From Streptomyces sp. NBC_01716 (lineage in GTDB: Bacteria; Actinomycetota; Actinomycetes; Streptomycetales; Streptomycetaceae): a stretch of DNA of 64,000 nucleotides. Position numbers and translations under genes: made by a program. The stretch lies in assembly GCF_036248275.1 (NCBI RefSeq), contig NZ_CP109181.1:1736001-1800000 (forward strand). Direction: 5' to 3'. This document shows positions 49,973-59,346 of this stretch, one piece after another; positions within the stretch are counted from its first letter, which is position 1, and each line of letters opens with the position of its first letter. The notes under the pieces were generated by a model. The model searched no databases. It worked only from the letters and a program-made list of their open reading frames with translations, and was not told where the DNA came from.

Positions 49973-51313
49973 ATGAGCCACACGCCACAACTGGGGAACC
50001 CGGCGGAACTGGGGATCGGCATCGGCTGGCGGCCCGAGATCGCGGAGGCGGTGGAGGCGCTGCCCGGTATCGACTGGGTCGAGGCCGTCGCCGAGAACGT
50101 CTGCGCCGACCATCTCCCCGACTCGCTCCTCCGGCTCCGCGCACGCGGGGTCACCGTCGTCCCGCACGGCGTCTCCCTCGGCCTGGGGGGCGCCGAGCGG
50201 CCCGACGCCCGGCGGCTGGCCGATCTGGCGGAGCGGGCCGAGGCGCTCGGCTCGCCGCTGATCACCGAACACATCGCCTTCGTACGGGCCGGCGGCCCGC
50301 TCACCGCCTCCCCCGCTCTGCAAGCCGGCCATCTGCTGCCGGTCCCCCGCACCAAGGACGCGCTGCGGGTGCTGTGCGAGAACGTACGGATCGCGCAGGA
50401 CTCCCTGCCGGTGCCGCTCGCGGTGGAGAACATCGCCGCGCTGATCAACTGGCCGGACGAGGAGATGACGGAGGGTCAGTTCCTGGCGGAACTGGTGGAC
50501 CGCACGGGCGTACGCCTGCTGATCGACGTCGCGAACCTCCACACCAACCACGTCAACCGCGGCGAGGACCCGGCGAAGGCGCTCGACGAACTGCCGGTGG
50601 AGGCGATCGCGTACGTCCATGTCGCTGGTGGCATGGAACGCGACGGCGTCTGGCACGACACCCACGCCCACCCGGTGACGGCCCCGGTGCTCGACGTCCT
50701 CGCGGAGCTGCGCTCCCGGGTGTCCCCGCCGGGAGTCCTCCTGGAACGTGACGACAACTTCCCGCCCCCGGCGGAACTGGCGGCGGAACTGATGACGATC
50801 CGCGAAACGCTCCGGGGCCCGGGGCCAACCTCTGTGCGGAATAAGGGGGTTGCTCCCACGCCCCGCTCTTCGGCGCAGGCGCAGCCCGAAGAGCAGCCCA
50901 CCGATCGGGCTCGGGAGCGGCTGGCTCTCGCGCAGGTCGCTCTGTTGTCCGCCCTCGTCGCCGGGACTCCCGCGCCCGAGGGGTTCGACTCTCGGCGGCT
51001 GGGGGTGCAGAGCCGGGCGCTTGCCGGGAAGCGGGCCGAGGTGGTCGCGAAGGTGGCGCCCGAATTGCCGGGGATCCTCGGGGGCGGCTATCGCGCCGCG
51101 TTCCTCGCGTACGCCAAGTCCCGGCCCATGCACGCCGGTTACCGGCGTGACGCGCTCGACTTCGCCGAGCATCTGCTCATCGCCGACCTGCCCGAGGACG
51201 CGGCGGCGCGGCGTGAGCTGACGCGATGGTGGCGGGACCGGGCCGGGGCGCGCCCGCCGGGGCGGGCGACGCGTATCGCACGGGTGGCCCGTTCCGTACT
51301 CGTGGGGCGGTGA
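49973..51313 (+). CDS. DUF692 multinuclear non-heme iron (MNIO) enzyme with C-terminal extension
   Basis: A 446-residue protein. Residues 10-280 form a DUF692 TIM barrel like MbnB and TglH, which use two or three irons to modify cysteines in peptide substrates. The expected ligands are visible: His65 (VVPHGV), His100 (TEHIAF), Glu152 (AVENIA), Asp185 (IDVANLH), His216 (YVHVAGG), Asp229/His231 (WHDTHAH) and Glu259 (LERDDNFP). After a disordered linker (about 285-310) comes a helical domain ([41 protein letters not shown]), perhaps the substrate-recognition partner that other systems encode separately. The next gene begins seven bases on and is a Cys-bearing membrane protein. Confidence 0.88.
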   Translation: MSHTPQLGNPAELGIGIGWRPEIAEAVEALPGIDWVEAVAENVCADHLPDSLLRLRARGVTVVPHGVSLGLGGAERPDARRLADLAERAEALGSPLITEHIAFVRAGGPLTASPALQAGHLLPVPRTKDALRVLCENVRIAQDSLPVPLAVENIAALINWPDEEMTEGQFLAELVDRTGVRLLIDVANLHTNHVNRGEDPAKALDELPVEAIAYVHVAGGMERDGVWHDTHAHPVTAPVLDVLAELRSRVSPPGVLLERDDNFPPPAELAAELMTIRETLRGPGPTSVRNKGVAPTPRSSAQAQPEEQPTDRARERLALAQVALLSALVAGTPAPEGFDSRRLGVQSRALAGKRAEVVAKVAPELPGILGGGYRAAFLAYAKSRPMHAGYRRDALDFAEHLLIADLPEDAAARRELTRWWRDRAGARPPGRATRIARVARSVLVGR

Positions 51314-51319
51314 CCGGCC

Positions 51320-52276
51320 ATGGACCTGCTTTCAGCCATTTTCCAGATCGCCATCGGTCTGTCCGTCGTCTCGCTGATCGTCGGAGTGGTCAGCCTGCGC
51401 TCACGCGGCGGCAGCCCTCAGATCAACAGCCTCATGGACGCCGCCTTCCTCGGCGGCGGTCCGGGCCGGGTCGCCGAGACCGCCCTCGTCGCGATGCACG
51501 CGGACGGGCGGCTGGGCATCGGCGGACCCGGCATCGTCGCCGTGTACAGCAATGTCGCGCGTGACCCGGTGGAGCACGCCGTCCTCCAGGAACACGCCCG
51601 CGCGCCGCACGGCGCCCTGCACTCGCTGCGCCTGGCGGTGATGCGCAGCCGCGCCGTCCAGGACGTCGGCGACTCCCTCGCGGTGCGGGGTCTGCTGATC
51701 CCGGCCGCGAAGTCCCGCCTCTGGGTGTACTGGGGGCTGACCCAGGCGATCCTCTGCGTGCCGCTCATACCGCTGACCATCGTCATGCTGGTGAGTTCCG
51801 GCTCGCCGGCGGTCATCCCGACCCTGCCGCTCGCGTTCATCGGGTTCTTCTCCGGTGTCTTCTGCGCCGTGCTGGCCAGGCGCCGGCTGACCGCCGCCGG
51901 GGTCAAGGCGCGGGCCGGATTCCGTACGGCGTACACGCACATCACCACGCCGGCCCATCTGGTCGCCCTGGACGGGGCGTCGGCTCTCCCGGACACGCTG
52001 TTGCGGGAGCAGCTCATGGTCGCGACGCTCATGCGGCCGGGGCGTGACTTCCAGCCGGACTCGCATCTGGCCGCCGTGACGGTGGAGTGGTGCGCGAGCG
52101 CGGGCTTCGGGGACGGCGGTTCGGGCGGCTCCGGCTCCGGCGGGTGCGGGGCCTCGGGAGGCGGGGGCTGCGGCAGCTCCGGAGGGTCGGGCTGCGGGGG
52201 CGGTTCCGGCGGCGGGGGCGGCTGCGGAGGGGGAGGGGGCGGCGGAGGCTGCGGAGGGGGCGGCGGCGGGGGCTGA
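51320..52276 (+). CDS. TIGR04222 membrane protein with Gly/Cys-rich tail (probable MNIO substrate)
   Basis: A 318-residue protein: an N-terminal helix (residues 5-25), a conserved cytoplasmic-type TIGR04222 domain (INSLMDAAFLGGGPGRVAETALVAMHADGRL...), two adjacent membrane helices (about 134-186), a second soluble stretch, then from residue 264 a tail of Gly and Ser with Cys at 276, 284, 292, 302 and 311, each followed by Gly. Spacing is 8-10 residues. Such Cys/Gly tails follow TIGR04222 domains in several actinobacteria, often beside DUF692 genes. I infer that the tail cysteines are modified by the enzyme upstream, leaving a large, membrane-held RiPP-like product. No separate protease or exporter is nearby. 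Confidence 0.85.
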   Translation: MDLLSAIFQIAIGLSVVSLIVGVVSLRSRGGSPQINSLMDAAFLGGGPGRVAETALVAMHADGRLGIGGPGIVAVYSNVARDPVEHAVLQEHARAPHGALHSLRLAVMRSRAVQDVGDSLAVRGLLIPAAKSRLWVYWGLTQAILCVPLIPLTIVMLVSSGSPAVIPTLPLAFIGFFSGVFCAVLARRRLTAAGVKARAGFRTAYTHITTPAHLVALDGASALPDTLLREQLMVATLMRPGRDFQPDSHLAAVTVEWCASAGFGDGGSGGSGSGGCGASGGGGCGSSGGSGCGGGSGGGGGCGGGGGGGGCGGGGGGG

Positions 52277-52462
52277 CCGGCGCCCCCGCGGGCCCCCGCG
52301 CACGGAGCACGCCCCGTCCGATCCCGCACCCCGAACGGGCCTATTGAGTGACTGTATGACGCATCGGAGTCACACGCTCCGACACCGCTCACAGATCCTT
52401 TACCTGCCTCAGGCACCGGAGATGATCGCCTTCCCCACCGCGGCACGCCTGAAGGGAAAGCG

Positions 52463-54124
52463 ATGAGAGCAGTTGCGAAGTACGGGGCCCTGGCCACCCT
52501 CGGCTCCTTGGTCCTGTCCACCCTCTCCGCCGCCCCGGCGGGCGGCGCGGACTTCGCCGGCGCCTCGTCGGAGGAGCGCGGCACGGTCGTCGCCGCCAAG
52601 CGCGCCGCCGCCGCCGGAATCACGTTCCGTACGTGCCCCAAGGCCGAGATGCTGCCCGCTCCTCTCACCTGCGGCACCGTCGAGGTCCCCCTCGACTACG
52701 CTCGGCCGGACGGCGAGCGGATCCGGCTCACCGTCAGCCGTGTGAAGGCGTCCGGCAAGACGGGCGCGGCGGGCGGCGACGGCAAGGCCGTGGAGACCGT
52801 CGCGCGCCAGGGCGCCCTCGTCTACAACCCCGGCGGCCCCGGCGCCTCCAGCATGGCCTTCCCGCTGGCGGCCGGCCTGCCCGAGTGGAAGCGGATCGCG
52901 GCGGCGTACGACGTCGTCGGCTACGCCCCGCGCGGCGTCGGCCGCTCCGCGCCGCTGTCCTGCCAGCAGCCCGCGGACTTCGCGAAGGCCCCCACCCTCG
53001 CGCCGACGCACCCCTCGGAGTCGTACAAGAGGGAGCGGATCTCCCGCGCGAAGGCGTACGCCCAGGGCTGCGCCCGCAACGGGGGACACGCCCTGCGCCA
53101 CTACACGTCGCTGAACAACGCCCGCGACCTCGACGTTCTGCGGGCCGCCCTCGGCGAGAAGAAGCTGACCTTCATGGGCGCCTCCTACGGAACGTACTTC
53201 GGCGCGCTCTACGCCTCGCTCTTCCCTTCCCACGTGCGCCGGATGGTCTTCGACTCGGCCGTCAACCCGGACCCGGACCAGATCTGGTACCGCAACAACC
53301 TCGACCAGTCCCTCGCCTTCGAGGAGCGCTGGGCCGACTTCCGGGCCTGGGTCGCCAAGCACGACGCGACGTACCACCTCGGTGTCACGCCCGAGGAGGT
53401 GCAGCGCAGTTACGAGCGCGTACGGGCGTCGGTCGCGCTCAAGGCGGCCGGCGGCAAGGTCGGGCCCGGCGAGCTGCACGCGACGATGCTCGGGGCGGGC
53501 TACTACGACGACTACTGGGCGATGCGCGCGACGGCGCTCTCGGAGTTCCTGAAGGGCAACACGAAGCCCCTGCTCGACCAGGCCACCCCGCGGCCGGCCG
53601 CCGCCGTCGACAACGAGAACGGCAACGCCGTCTACACGGCCGTGGAGTGCAACGACGCGCCGTGGCCGACGGACTGGAAGGTGTGGGACCGCGACAACAC
53701 GGAACTCGCCGCGCGGGCCCCGTTCGAGACGTGGGACAACGCGTGGATGAATCTGCCGTGCGCGTTCTGGTCGGCCCCGCGCCAGCGGCCCGTCGACATC
53801 CGCACCGCTCCCGGTGCGCTGCCGCCGACGCTTATCCTGGCCGCCGAGCGGGACGCGGCGACGCCGTATCCGGGGGCGCTGGAGCTGCAACGGCGCCTGT
53901 CCGGTGCGGCGTTGGTGACCGAGCGCGACGCGGGCACGCACGGCATCGCGGGCGGCCCCAACGCGTGCGTCAACGACCACGTGGAGGCGTATCTGCTGGC
54001 CGGAAAGACGCCGGGGGAGCACGCGGAGTGCAAACCGCACGCGGAGCCCAACCCGGTGTCGCTGGAAGAGGACGAGACCCGCTCCGAGCTGCGGCGGAGG
54101 CTGAACCCGGGCGCTCAACTCTGA
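52463..54124 (+). CDS. exported alpha/beta hydrolase (tripeptidyl aminopeptidase-like)
   Basis: A 553-residue secreted serine hydrolase with a C-terminal TAP-type domain. Signal peptide about residues 1-29. The fold shows LVYNPGGPGASS (oxyanion), YDVVGYAPRGVGRS, the nucleophile in FMGASYGTYFG, Asp in LAAERDAATPY and His in AGTHGIAGG. Family members (SlpD/E, proline iminopeptidase-like) remove short peptides from the N-terminus of extracellular proteins. It has an independent promoter region of 186 bases and a very strong terminator. Confidence 0.88.
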   Translation: MRAVAKYGALATLGSLVLSTLSAAPAGGADFAGASSEERGTVVAAKRAAAAGITFRTCPKAEMLPAPLTCGTVEVPLDYARPDGERIRLTVSRVKASGKTGAAGGDGKAVETVARQGALVYNPGGPGASSMAFPLAAGLPEWKRIAAAYDVVGYAPRGVGRSAPLSCQQPADFAKAPTLAPTHPSESYKRERISRAKAYAQGCARNGGHALRHYTSLNNARDLDVLRAALGEKKLTFMGASYGTYFGALYASLFPSHVRRMVFDSAVNPDPDQIWYRNNLDQSLAFEERWADFRAWVAKHDATYHLGVTPEEVQRSYERVRASVALKAAGGKVGPGELHATMLGAGYYDDYWAMRATALSEFLKGNTKPLLDQATPRPAAAVDNENGNAVYTAVECNDAPWPTDWKVWDRDNTELAARAPFETWDNAWMNLPCAFWSAPRQRPVDIRTAPGALPPTLILAAERDAATPYPGALELQRRLSGAALVTERDAGTHGIAGGPNACVNDHVEAYLLAGKTPGEHAECKPHAEPNPVSLEEDETRSELRRRLNPGAQL

Positions 54125-54131
54125 GTGCGTG

Positions 54132-54183
54132 AAGGCGAAGGCCCTGCCCACCGCGGATGCGCGGTGGGCAGGGCCTTCGCCTT
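54132..54183. terminator. bidirectional terminator after the hydrolase gene
   Basis: A perfect 23-bp stem (54132-54154 with 54161-54183; contains GGCCCTGCCCACCGC) and a six-base loop, between convergent genes. Confidence 0.88.
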
Positions 54184-54203
54184 ACCCGTCGGTCAGTCAG
54201 GGA

Positions 54204-55061
54204 TCAGGCCGCGTCCAGCTCCGCCACCTCGGCGGGCGTGAGTTCGAGCTCGGCGGCACCGACCGAGTCGGTGATGGTCTCGGGCCGGCTGGAGCCCGGG
54301 ATCGGCACCACGACGGGCGACTTCGCCAGCATCCAGGCCAGGCAGACACGCTGCGGGCTCACTCCGTGAGCCTCGGCGACGCGGTTGAACGCGCCGAAGG
54401 ACGTGCCGAGTCCGGCCGCGTTCCTGATGCCGCCGAACGGGCTCCACGGCAGGAACGCGATCCCCAGCTCCGTACAGAGGTCGAGCTCCGGCTCGCTGGA
54501 ACGGAACGCCGGCGAGAACTGGTTCTGTACGGAGACGAGCCGGCCGCCCAGGATCTCGTTGGCCGCGCGGATCCGCTCCGGGTCGGCGTTGGATATGCCG
54601 GCCTGCTGGATCTTGCCCTCGTCGAGCAGCTCACGCAGGGCGCCGACGGACTCCTCGTACGGCACCTTCGGGTCGGGGCGGTGGAACTGGTACAGCCCGA
54701 TCGACTCCACCCCGAGCCTGCGGAGCGACTCCTCGCAGGCACGTTTGATGTACTCCGGCGAGCCGTTCAGCGTCCAGGAACCGTCGCCGGGCCGCAGATG
54801 ACCGCCCTTGGTGGCCACCAGGACCTCGCCGCCCGCGCTGTGTGAGGCCAGCGCCTTGGCTATCAGGGACTCGTTGTGGCCCACGTCGGTGGCGAGCAGA
54901 TGGTAGGCGTCCGCCGTGTCGATGAATGTCACGCCGGCGTCCAGCGCCGCGTGGATGGTGGCGACGGAACGGGCCTCGTCGGGCCGTCCCTCGATCGACA
55001 TCGGCATTCCGCCCAGCCCGATGGAGCTGACTTCGACGGTGCCGATACGACGAGTCTTCAT
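54204..55061 (-). CDS. aldo/keto reductase
   Basis: A 285-residue AKR: Asp and Tyr in DTADAYHLL, Lys in VATKGGHL, His in YQFHRPDP, and a cofactor end VPIPGSSRPETI. It is similar to the YajO/PdxI-like group. It does not resemble the AKR at 27.4 kb closely. It is divergent from a LysR-type regulator with a palindromic operator between them, so it is the likely target of that regulator. The substrate is unknown. Confidence 0.88.
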   Translation of the reverse strand: MKTRRIGTVEVSSIGLGGMPMSIEGRPDEARSVATIHAALDAGVTFIDTADAYHLLATDVGHNESLIAKALASHSAGGEVLVATKGGHLRPGDGSWTLNGSPEYIKRACEESLRRLGVESIGLYQFHRPDPKVPYEESVGALRELLDEGKIQQAGISNADPERIRAANEILGGRLVSVQNQFSPAFRSSEPELDLCTELGIAFLPWSPFGGIRNAAGLGTSFGAFNRVAEAHGVSPQRVCLAWMLAKSPVVVPIPGSSRPETITDSVGAAELELTPAEVAELDAA

Positions 55062-55162
55062 GGTGTGACGCACTCCTTGCCGCTGCTGCGACCGGCCGGT
55101 TCCGGCGGGCCTCGGACAGTCTCGCTCCCTCCCCGACAGGGCGTCCAATAGAAGAAAACGAA

Positions 55163-55191
55163 CGCATTGAGCGCTCCGGCTTCTCAATGCG
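55163..55191. promoter_or_regulatory. LysR-type operator between the AKR and LysR genes
   Basis: CGCATTGAG (55163-55171), 11 bases, CTCAATGCG (55183-55191): a perfect 9-11-9 palindrome containing the LysR T-N11-A pattern. It lies about 25 bases before the -10-like TAGGCT (55216-55221) of the LysR gene. Confidence 0.8.
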
Positions 55192-55227
55192 CCCGGTACA
55201 CGGAACGGTCTCGCTTAGGCTGATTCC

Positions 55228-56166
55228 GTGGAACTCCGTCATCTTGAGTACTTCGTCGCCGTCGCGGAAGAGCGGCACTTCACGAGGGCCGCGCAGCGAC
55301 TGCTGGTCTCCCAGTCGGGCCTCTCGGCGTCCGTGCGCGCGCTGGAACGCGAGCTGGGCGCCGCGCTCTTCGTGCGGTCCACGCGCAGGGTGGAGCTGAC
55401 CGGCGCGGGGCGCGCGCTGCTCGTGGAGGCCTCGCGCGCGCTGGCGAGCGTACGGGCGGGCAAGGAGGCAGTCGCCGCCGTACAGGGGCTGATGCGCGGC
55501 ACGCTGTCGGTCGGCACCGAGCAGTGCGTCACCGGCGTGCACGTCCCCGGTCTGCTCGCGCGCTTCCGGTCCGAGCACCCCGATGTCGAGATACGGCTGA
55601 AGCAGGCGGGCTCCGCGTCACTCGTGGACGACGTCGCGGAGGGACGGCTGGACCTGGCGTTCGTCGTCGTGGCCGGGGCCGTACCGGAGGGGGTGCGGCT
55701 GGTCCGGCTGGCGGGCGAGCCGATGGTGCTGCTCTGCCACCCCGGTCACCGGCTCGCGGGGGCGGCCGAGGCGCGGTGGGCCGATCTGGCCGACGAGGTC
55801 TTCGTGGACTTCCACCAGGACTGGGGAGCCCGTGGCCTCACGGACCGGGCTTTCGACGCCGTGGACGTGGAGCGGCGGGTCGCCCTGGAGGTCAACGATG
55901 TCCACAGCCTGATCGAGTTGGTCGGGGAGGGCCTCGGCGTCGCCGTGGTGCCCCGCCCGGTCGCCCGCAAGGACCACGCGGCCGGGCTCAGTACGGTGCC
56001 GCTGGCCGGGGCGGAGAGCGGCCTCTGGGAGGTCTCGGCGGCCGTCCCGGAAGAAGGCCGCACCGGCCCCGCGGCGCGCAAGCTGCTCTCGTACCTGACA
56101 GACCCGGGGGCGTACGAGATGCCGGAAAGTGCGTGCGGCGCTAGGGCCGCAGCAGCCACCCCCTGA
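55228..56166 (+). CDS. LysR family transcriptional regulator
   Basis: A 312-residue LTTR: winged HTH at residues 1-60 (MELRHLEYFVAVAEERHFTRAAQRLLVSQSGLSASVRALERELGAALF), then a periplasmic-binding-like effector domain (GTLSVGTEQCVTGVHVPGLLARFRSEHPDVEI...GLGVAVVPRP). The start is GTG 55228; TAGGCT six bases upstream suggests leaderless translation. It should bind the palindrome at 55163-55191 and regulate the divergent AKR and itself. The C-terminus overlaps the convergent DinB gene by 26 bases. Confidence 0.9.
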   Translation: MELRHLEYFVAVAEERHFTRAAQRLLVSQSGLSASVRALERELGAALFVRSTRRVELTGAGRALLVEASRALASVRAGKEAVAAVQGLMRGTLSVGTEQCVTGVHVPGLLARFRSEHPDVEIRLKQAGSASLVDDVAEGRLDLAFVVVAGAVPEGVRLVRLAGEPMVLLCHPGHRLAGAAEARWADLADEVFVDFHQDWGARGLTDRAFDAVDVERRVALEVNDVHSLIELVGEGLGVAVVPRPVARKDHAAGLSTVPLAGAESGLWEVSAAVPEEGRTGPAARKLLSYLTDPGAYEMPESACGARAAAATP

Positions 56167-56653
56167 TGAAGGCGGCCTGGCCGACGTGCTGGAGGTCGTC
56201 GGAGATGACGCTGACCAGCCGCACGCCGAGGGTCACGGCCGGGGTCCAGGTCCGGTCCACGACGCGTGCGTAGTCGGCGTCCTCAAGGGTCCTGATGTAC
56301 GTGACGGTCTGCTCGTGGACGGCGTCGTGGTACTCCGCCAGTGCCTCCCCCGTGACGCCGCCGACCGCCGCCACGTCCTTGGGCGAGTGTCCGTATCCCG
56401 TGGCGTGCCGCGAGAAGGGCAGTTCGAACCTGCCCGTCCAGTTCTGTGCGATCCACACCTCGTCCGTCCCGGCGGCATCGGCGAGGTGATCGTCCTGGAT
56501 CCGGGTGAGGTGCCAGACCAGCCAGGCGATCGAGTTCGCCCCCTCGTCGATGCGGACGGCGAGCGCCTCCGGGGAGAGTCCGTCGACCACCTCGTGGACG
56601 TTCTGACGGATACGGTCGAAGGCGTCGATGAGCAGGTCACCGCTCGTGGTCAT
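56141..56653 (-). CDS. DinB/DUF664 family protein (mycothiol transferase-like)
   Basis: A 170-residue four-helix bundle: LLIDAFDRIRQNVHEVVDGLSPEALAVRIDEGANSIAWLVWHLTRIQDDHLADAAG, with His ligands in WHLTR and a later SDDLQHVGQAAFIRGW. These actinobacterial DUF664 proteins are close to mycothiol S-transferases and bind Zn or Ni. The particular electrophile is unknown. ATG 56653 is chosen because similarity starts there. It overlaps the end of the LysR gene tail to tail. Confidence 0.85.
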   Translation of the reverse strand: MTTSGDLLIDAFDRIRQNVHEVVDGLSPEALAVRIDEGANSIAWLVWHLTRIQDDHLADAAGTDEVWIAQNWTGRFELPFSRHATGYGHSPKDVAAVGGVTGEALAEYHDAVHEQTVTYIRTLEDADYARVVDRTWTPAVTLGVRLVSVISDDLQHVGQAAFIRGWLLRP

Positions 56654-56804
56654 GGCACGCTCCACTTCTGTACGTCCCGATCCCGCGCGTTCCGCCGCAG
56701 TGGGGGACCCGGGTCCCCGCCAACGCTCCGGGCCCACCGGTCGCGACCGGCGAAGCGCGGGCGAGTACGGGGAAAAAATGGCGCATTCCCCCGTTGTTCA
56801 CCGC

Positions 56805-56896
56805 GTCTGCCGCCGGTCGGCGACCGGTGCGACCCGGAGCCGGACCCGGTGTCGCTGGACGAGAGGTCCGGCCGCGGGCTGCCGCCGGTCGTCTGA
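56805..56896 (+). pseudogene. possible 3' remnant of a lost gene
   Basis: About 30 codons ending at TGA 56894-56896 read PPVGDRCDPEPDPVSLDERSG...PPVV with G or C at essentially every third position. The wording resembles C-terminal tails of exported hydrolases (compare ECKPHAEPNPVSLEE in the gene at 52.5-54.1 kb). No plausible start or upstream domain remains. A terminator follows immediately. Confidence 0.35.
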
Positions 56897-56908
56897 TCTT
56901 CCGGGTGG

Positions 56909-56942
56909 GACGGCCGGGCCACCCGGGGGCGGCCCGGCCGTC
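56909..56942. terminator. terminator hairpin
   Basis: A perfect 12-bp stem, GACGGCCGGGCC (56909-56920) with GGCCCGGCCGTC (56931-56942), and a ten-base loop. It can serve hemQ on the reverse strand (stop at 57001) or the forward remnant before it. Confidence 0.75.
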
Positions 56943-57000
56943 ATGCGGTTGTGCGATCACGCTACGCGGACCACGGTCCGCGCCTGTGGATCAGGCGTGG

Positions 57001-57717
57001 TCAGGCGAGTCCGTCGACCAGGTCCGCGACCGACTTCCGGCGGCCCGTGTAGAACGGCACTTCTTCCCGTACGTACAGCCGCGCCTGCGAACCCCGCAGA
57101 TGACGCATCAGGTCGACGATCCGGTCCAGTTCGTCGGCCTCGAAGGCGAGAATCCACTCGTAGTCACCGAGCGAGAAGGATGACACGGTGTTGGCGCGGA
57201 CGTCCGGATATCCACGGGCCATCTTTCCGTGATCGGCGAGCATCGTACGGCGCTCGTCGTCGGGCAGCAGATACCAGTCGTACGAGCGCACGAAGGGGTA
57301 GACGCTCACCCACTCGCGCGGCGTCTCGTCGGCCAGGAACGCGGGCACGTGCGACTTGTTGAACTCGGCGGGGCGGTGCAGCGCCATGTTCGACCAGACC
57401 GGGTCGAGCGTCCGGCCGAGCCGGGTGCGGCGGAAGAGGTTGTACGCGCCCTGGAGCTCGTCCGCGGTGCCGGCGTGCCACCAGATCATCAGGTCGGCGT
57501 CGGCGCGCAGTCCGGACACGTCGTACGTGCCGCGGACGGTGATGTCCTTGGCGGCGAGCTGGTCGAACAGCTCCTGGACCTCGTCGGCGTAACCGGCCCG
57601 GTCCTCCGGCAGCAGATCGCGCAGCTTGAAGACGGACCACAGCGTGTAGCGGATCACGTCGTTGAGGTCCTTGGCCTTCTTGCCCGCGTTGGGGGTCTTG
57701 TCTGGTGCGGAAGTCAT
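57001..57717 (-). CDS. hemQ: coproheme decarboxylase (chlorite dismutase family)
   Basis: A 238-residue HemQ, the last step of the Gram-positive heme pathway: hydrogen-peroxide-dependent decarboxylation of coproheme to heme b. The family's ferredoxin-like halves carry [104 protein letters not shown]; the His in LADHGKMAR is the expected heme-iron ligand and Tyr in SYDWYLL is the active-site Tyr. It follows the oxidase gene by four bases, in one operon. Confidence 0.95.
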   Translation of the reverse strand: MTSAPDKTPNAGKKAKDLNDVIRYTLWSVFKLRDLLPEDRAGYADEVQELFDQLAAKDITVRGTYDVSGLRADADLMIWWHAGTADELQGAYNLFRRTRLGRTLDPVWSNMALHRPAEFNKSHVPAFLADETPREWVSVYPFVRSYDWYLLPDDERRTMLADHGKMARGYPDVRANTVSSFSLGDYEWILAFEADELDRIVDLMRHLRGSQARLYVREEVPFYTGRRKSVADLVDGLA

Positions 57718-57721
57718 ACGG

Positions 57722-59170
57722 CTATTCTCCCGCGCCCCGATCCGTGCCCCGCGCCAGGGTCGGCGTCGCCATGATCTCGTCGGCGGCGCGCCGGGCGCTG
57801 GCGATACAGGCGGGGATGCCGACGCCGTCGTACGGGGCGCCGCAGACGCGCAGTCCGGGGAGTTCGGCGACGGCCTCGCGGATGCGGGCGACGCGGGCGG
57901 GGTGGCCCACCGGGTACTGGGGCAGGCCGCCGATCCACCGGGTCACCTCGGCGGCCACGGGCCACGTGGCGAGCCCGGTCGCGGCGCCGAGGTCGCGCAG
58001 GGAGGCCGTGACGAGTTCGGTGTCCTCGCGCTGGAGTTGGTCCTCCTCGCCGTACCGGCCGATGGACGTACGCAGGACGAAGAGGTCCGGCGCCGACTCG
58101 GCGACCCAGCCCCACTTACGGGTGGAGAAGGTCGCGGCCTTGATGGTGCGGCCGTCGACGGGCGGTACGAGAAAGCCGCTGCCGTCGGGCAGTCCGGGCA
58201 GGTCCGCGACGTCGGCGCGGCGGAAGGCCATCGTCACGAGCGCCATGGAGGCGTACTCGATCTCCGCGAGTCCGGCGGACGCGGCGGGTGACTCGTGCGC
58301 GAGGAGGGCCGAGGCGGACCAGGCGGGGTTCGCCATGATCACCCCGTCGGCGGCGACGGTCTCGCGCTCGGTGCGGACCGCCCAGCCGCCGGCGGTGCGG
58401 GTGAGGGCGAGGACGGGCGTCTCCGTACGGATGTCGCCTCCACGCTCCCGTACGGCGTCGGCGACGGCGCCCGGCAGCCTGCCCATGCCGCCGTCGATAC
58501 CGGCGAACACGGCGTCGGTACGGGGGGTTTCGGCGGCCTTGGCCTGAACGGCGCGGACGGCGTCGAGCAGTGAGTCGTGGGTGCGAACCGCCTCGAAGAG
58601 CTGGGGGACGGCGGCGCGCATCGAGATGCGGTAGGCGTCGCCCGCGTAGACGCCGCCGAGCAGCGGCTCCACCAGCCGGTCCACGACCTCGTGTCCCAGC
58701 CGCTCCGCGACGTACTCGCCGATGGACACGTCGTCGCCGACGGCCACCGGCCCGAGGTCCCGTTCGCGGTCGATCCTGGCGAGGCCTTCTGCGGAGAGCA
58801 GACCGGCGAGGGCCGACGCGTCGGCCGGTACGCCCATCACATGGCCCTTGGGCATGGCGTGCAGCCCGCCGCGCGACCAGACGGAGGCGGAGGTCGTCGC
58901 CGGCGTCCGGAGGCGCTCACCGAGCCCCACGGAGCGGGCGAGGTCGACGGCCTCGGGGCGGCGCGCGAGCATGGACTCGGCGCCGAGGTCGACGGGGGCG
59001 CCCTCGATCTCGCCGGCCCGGAGTTTGCCGCCGAGGCGGTCGGTCGCCTCCAGGAGGGTCACGCGGGCCCCGGCGGACAGCAGCCGGTCGGCCGCGGCGA
59101 GACCGGCGATACCGCCTCCGACGACGACGACATGGGGGCCGGCGGGAGGCGTGGGGTTCGGACTGCTCAC
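57722..59170 (-). CDS. hemY: coproporphyrinogen III / protoporphyrinogen oxidase (HemY/CgoX type)
   Basis: A 482-residue FAD enzyme (HemY fold, often labelled hemG). The FAD site is [17 protein letters not shown] with [12 protein letters not shown]. Further segments are [38 protein letters not shown] and [12 protein letters not shown]; the C-terminus has [27 protein letters not shown]. With HemQ present, the coproporphyrin-dependent route is implied, so the substrate is probably coproporphyrinogen III. GTG 59170 has GGAGG five bases away; ATG 59173 is too close to it. Confidence 0.92.
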   Translation of the reverse strand: MSSPNPTPPAGPHVVVVGGGIAGLAAADRLLSAGARVTLLEATDRLGGKLRAGEIEGAPVDLGAESMLARRPEAVDLARSVGLGERLRTPATTSASVWSRGGLHAMPKGHVMGVPADASALAGLLSAEGLARIDRERDLGPVAVGDDVSIGEYVAERLGHEVVDRLVEPLLGGVYAGDAYRISMRAAVPQLFEAVRTHDSLLDAVRAVQAKAAETPRTDAVFAGIDGGMGRLPGAVADAVRERGGDIRTETPVLALTRTAGGWAVRTERETVAADGVIMANPAWSASALLAHESPAASAGLAEIEYASMALVTMAFRRADVADLPGLPDGSGFLVPPVDGRTIKAATFSTRKWGWVAESAPDLFVLRTSIGRYGEEDQLQREDTELVTASLRDLGAATGLATWPVAAEVTRWIGGLPQYPVGHPARVARIREAVAELPGLRVCGAPYDGVGIPACIASARRAADEIMATPTLARGTDRGAGE

Positions 59171-59346
59171 CATGGCCTCCACTCTCTCAGACCGCCTCCG
59201 GCCCGCCTCGGCCGCCGCAGGGTCCGTACAGAGGCCCGTACCGAGGCCCGACCGTGACCGCTTCGCGACCGGAAAAGCGCAACCCTCTCCCCCGCCCGTC
59301 CGTCGAACCCCCGAAATCAGCGCTCGGCATCTTTGGGGGGACCGGC

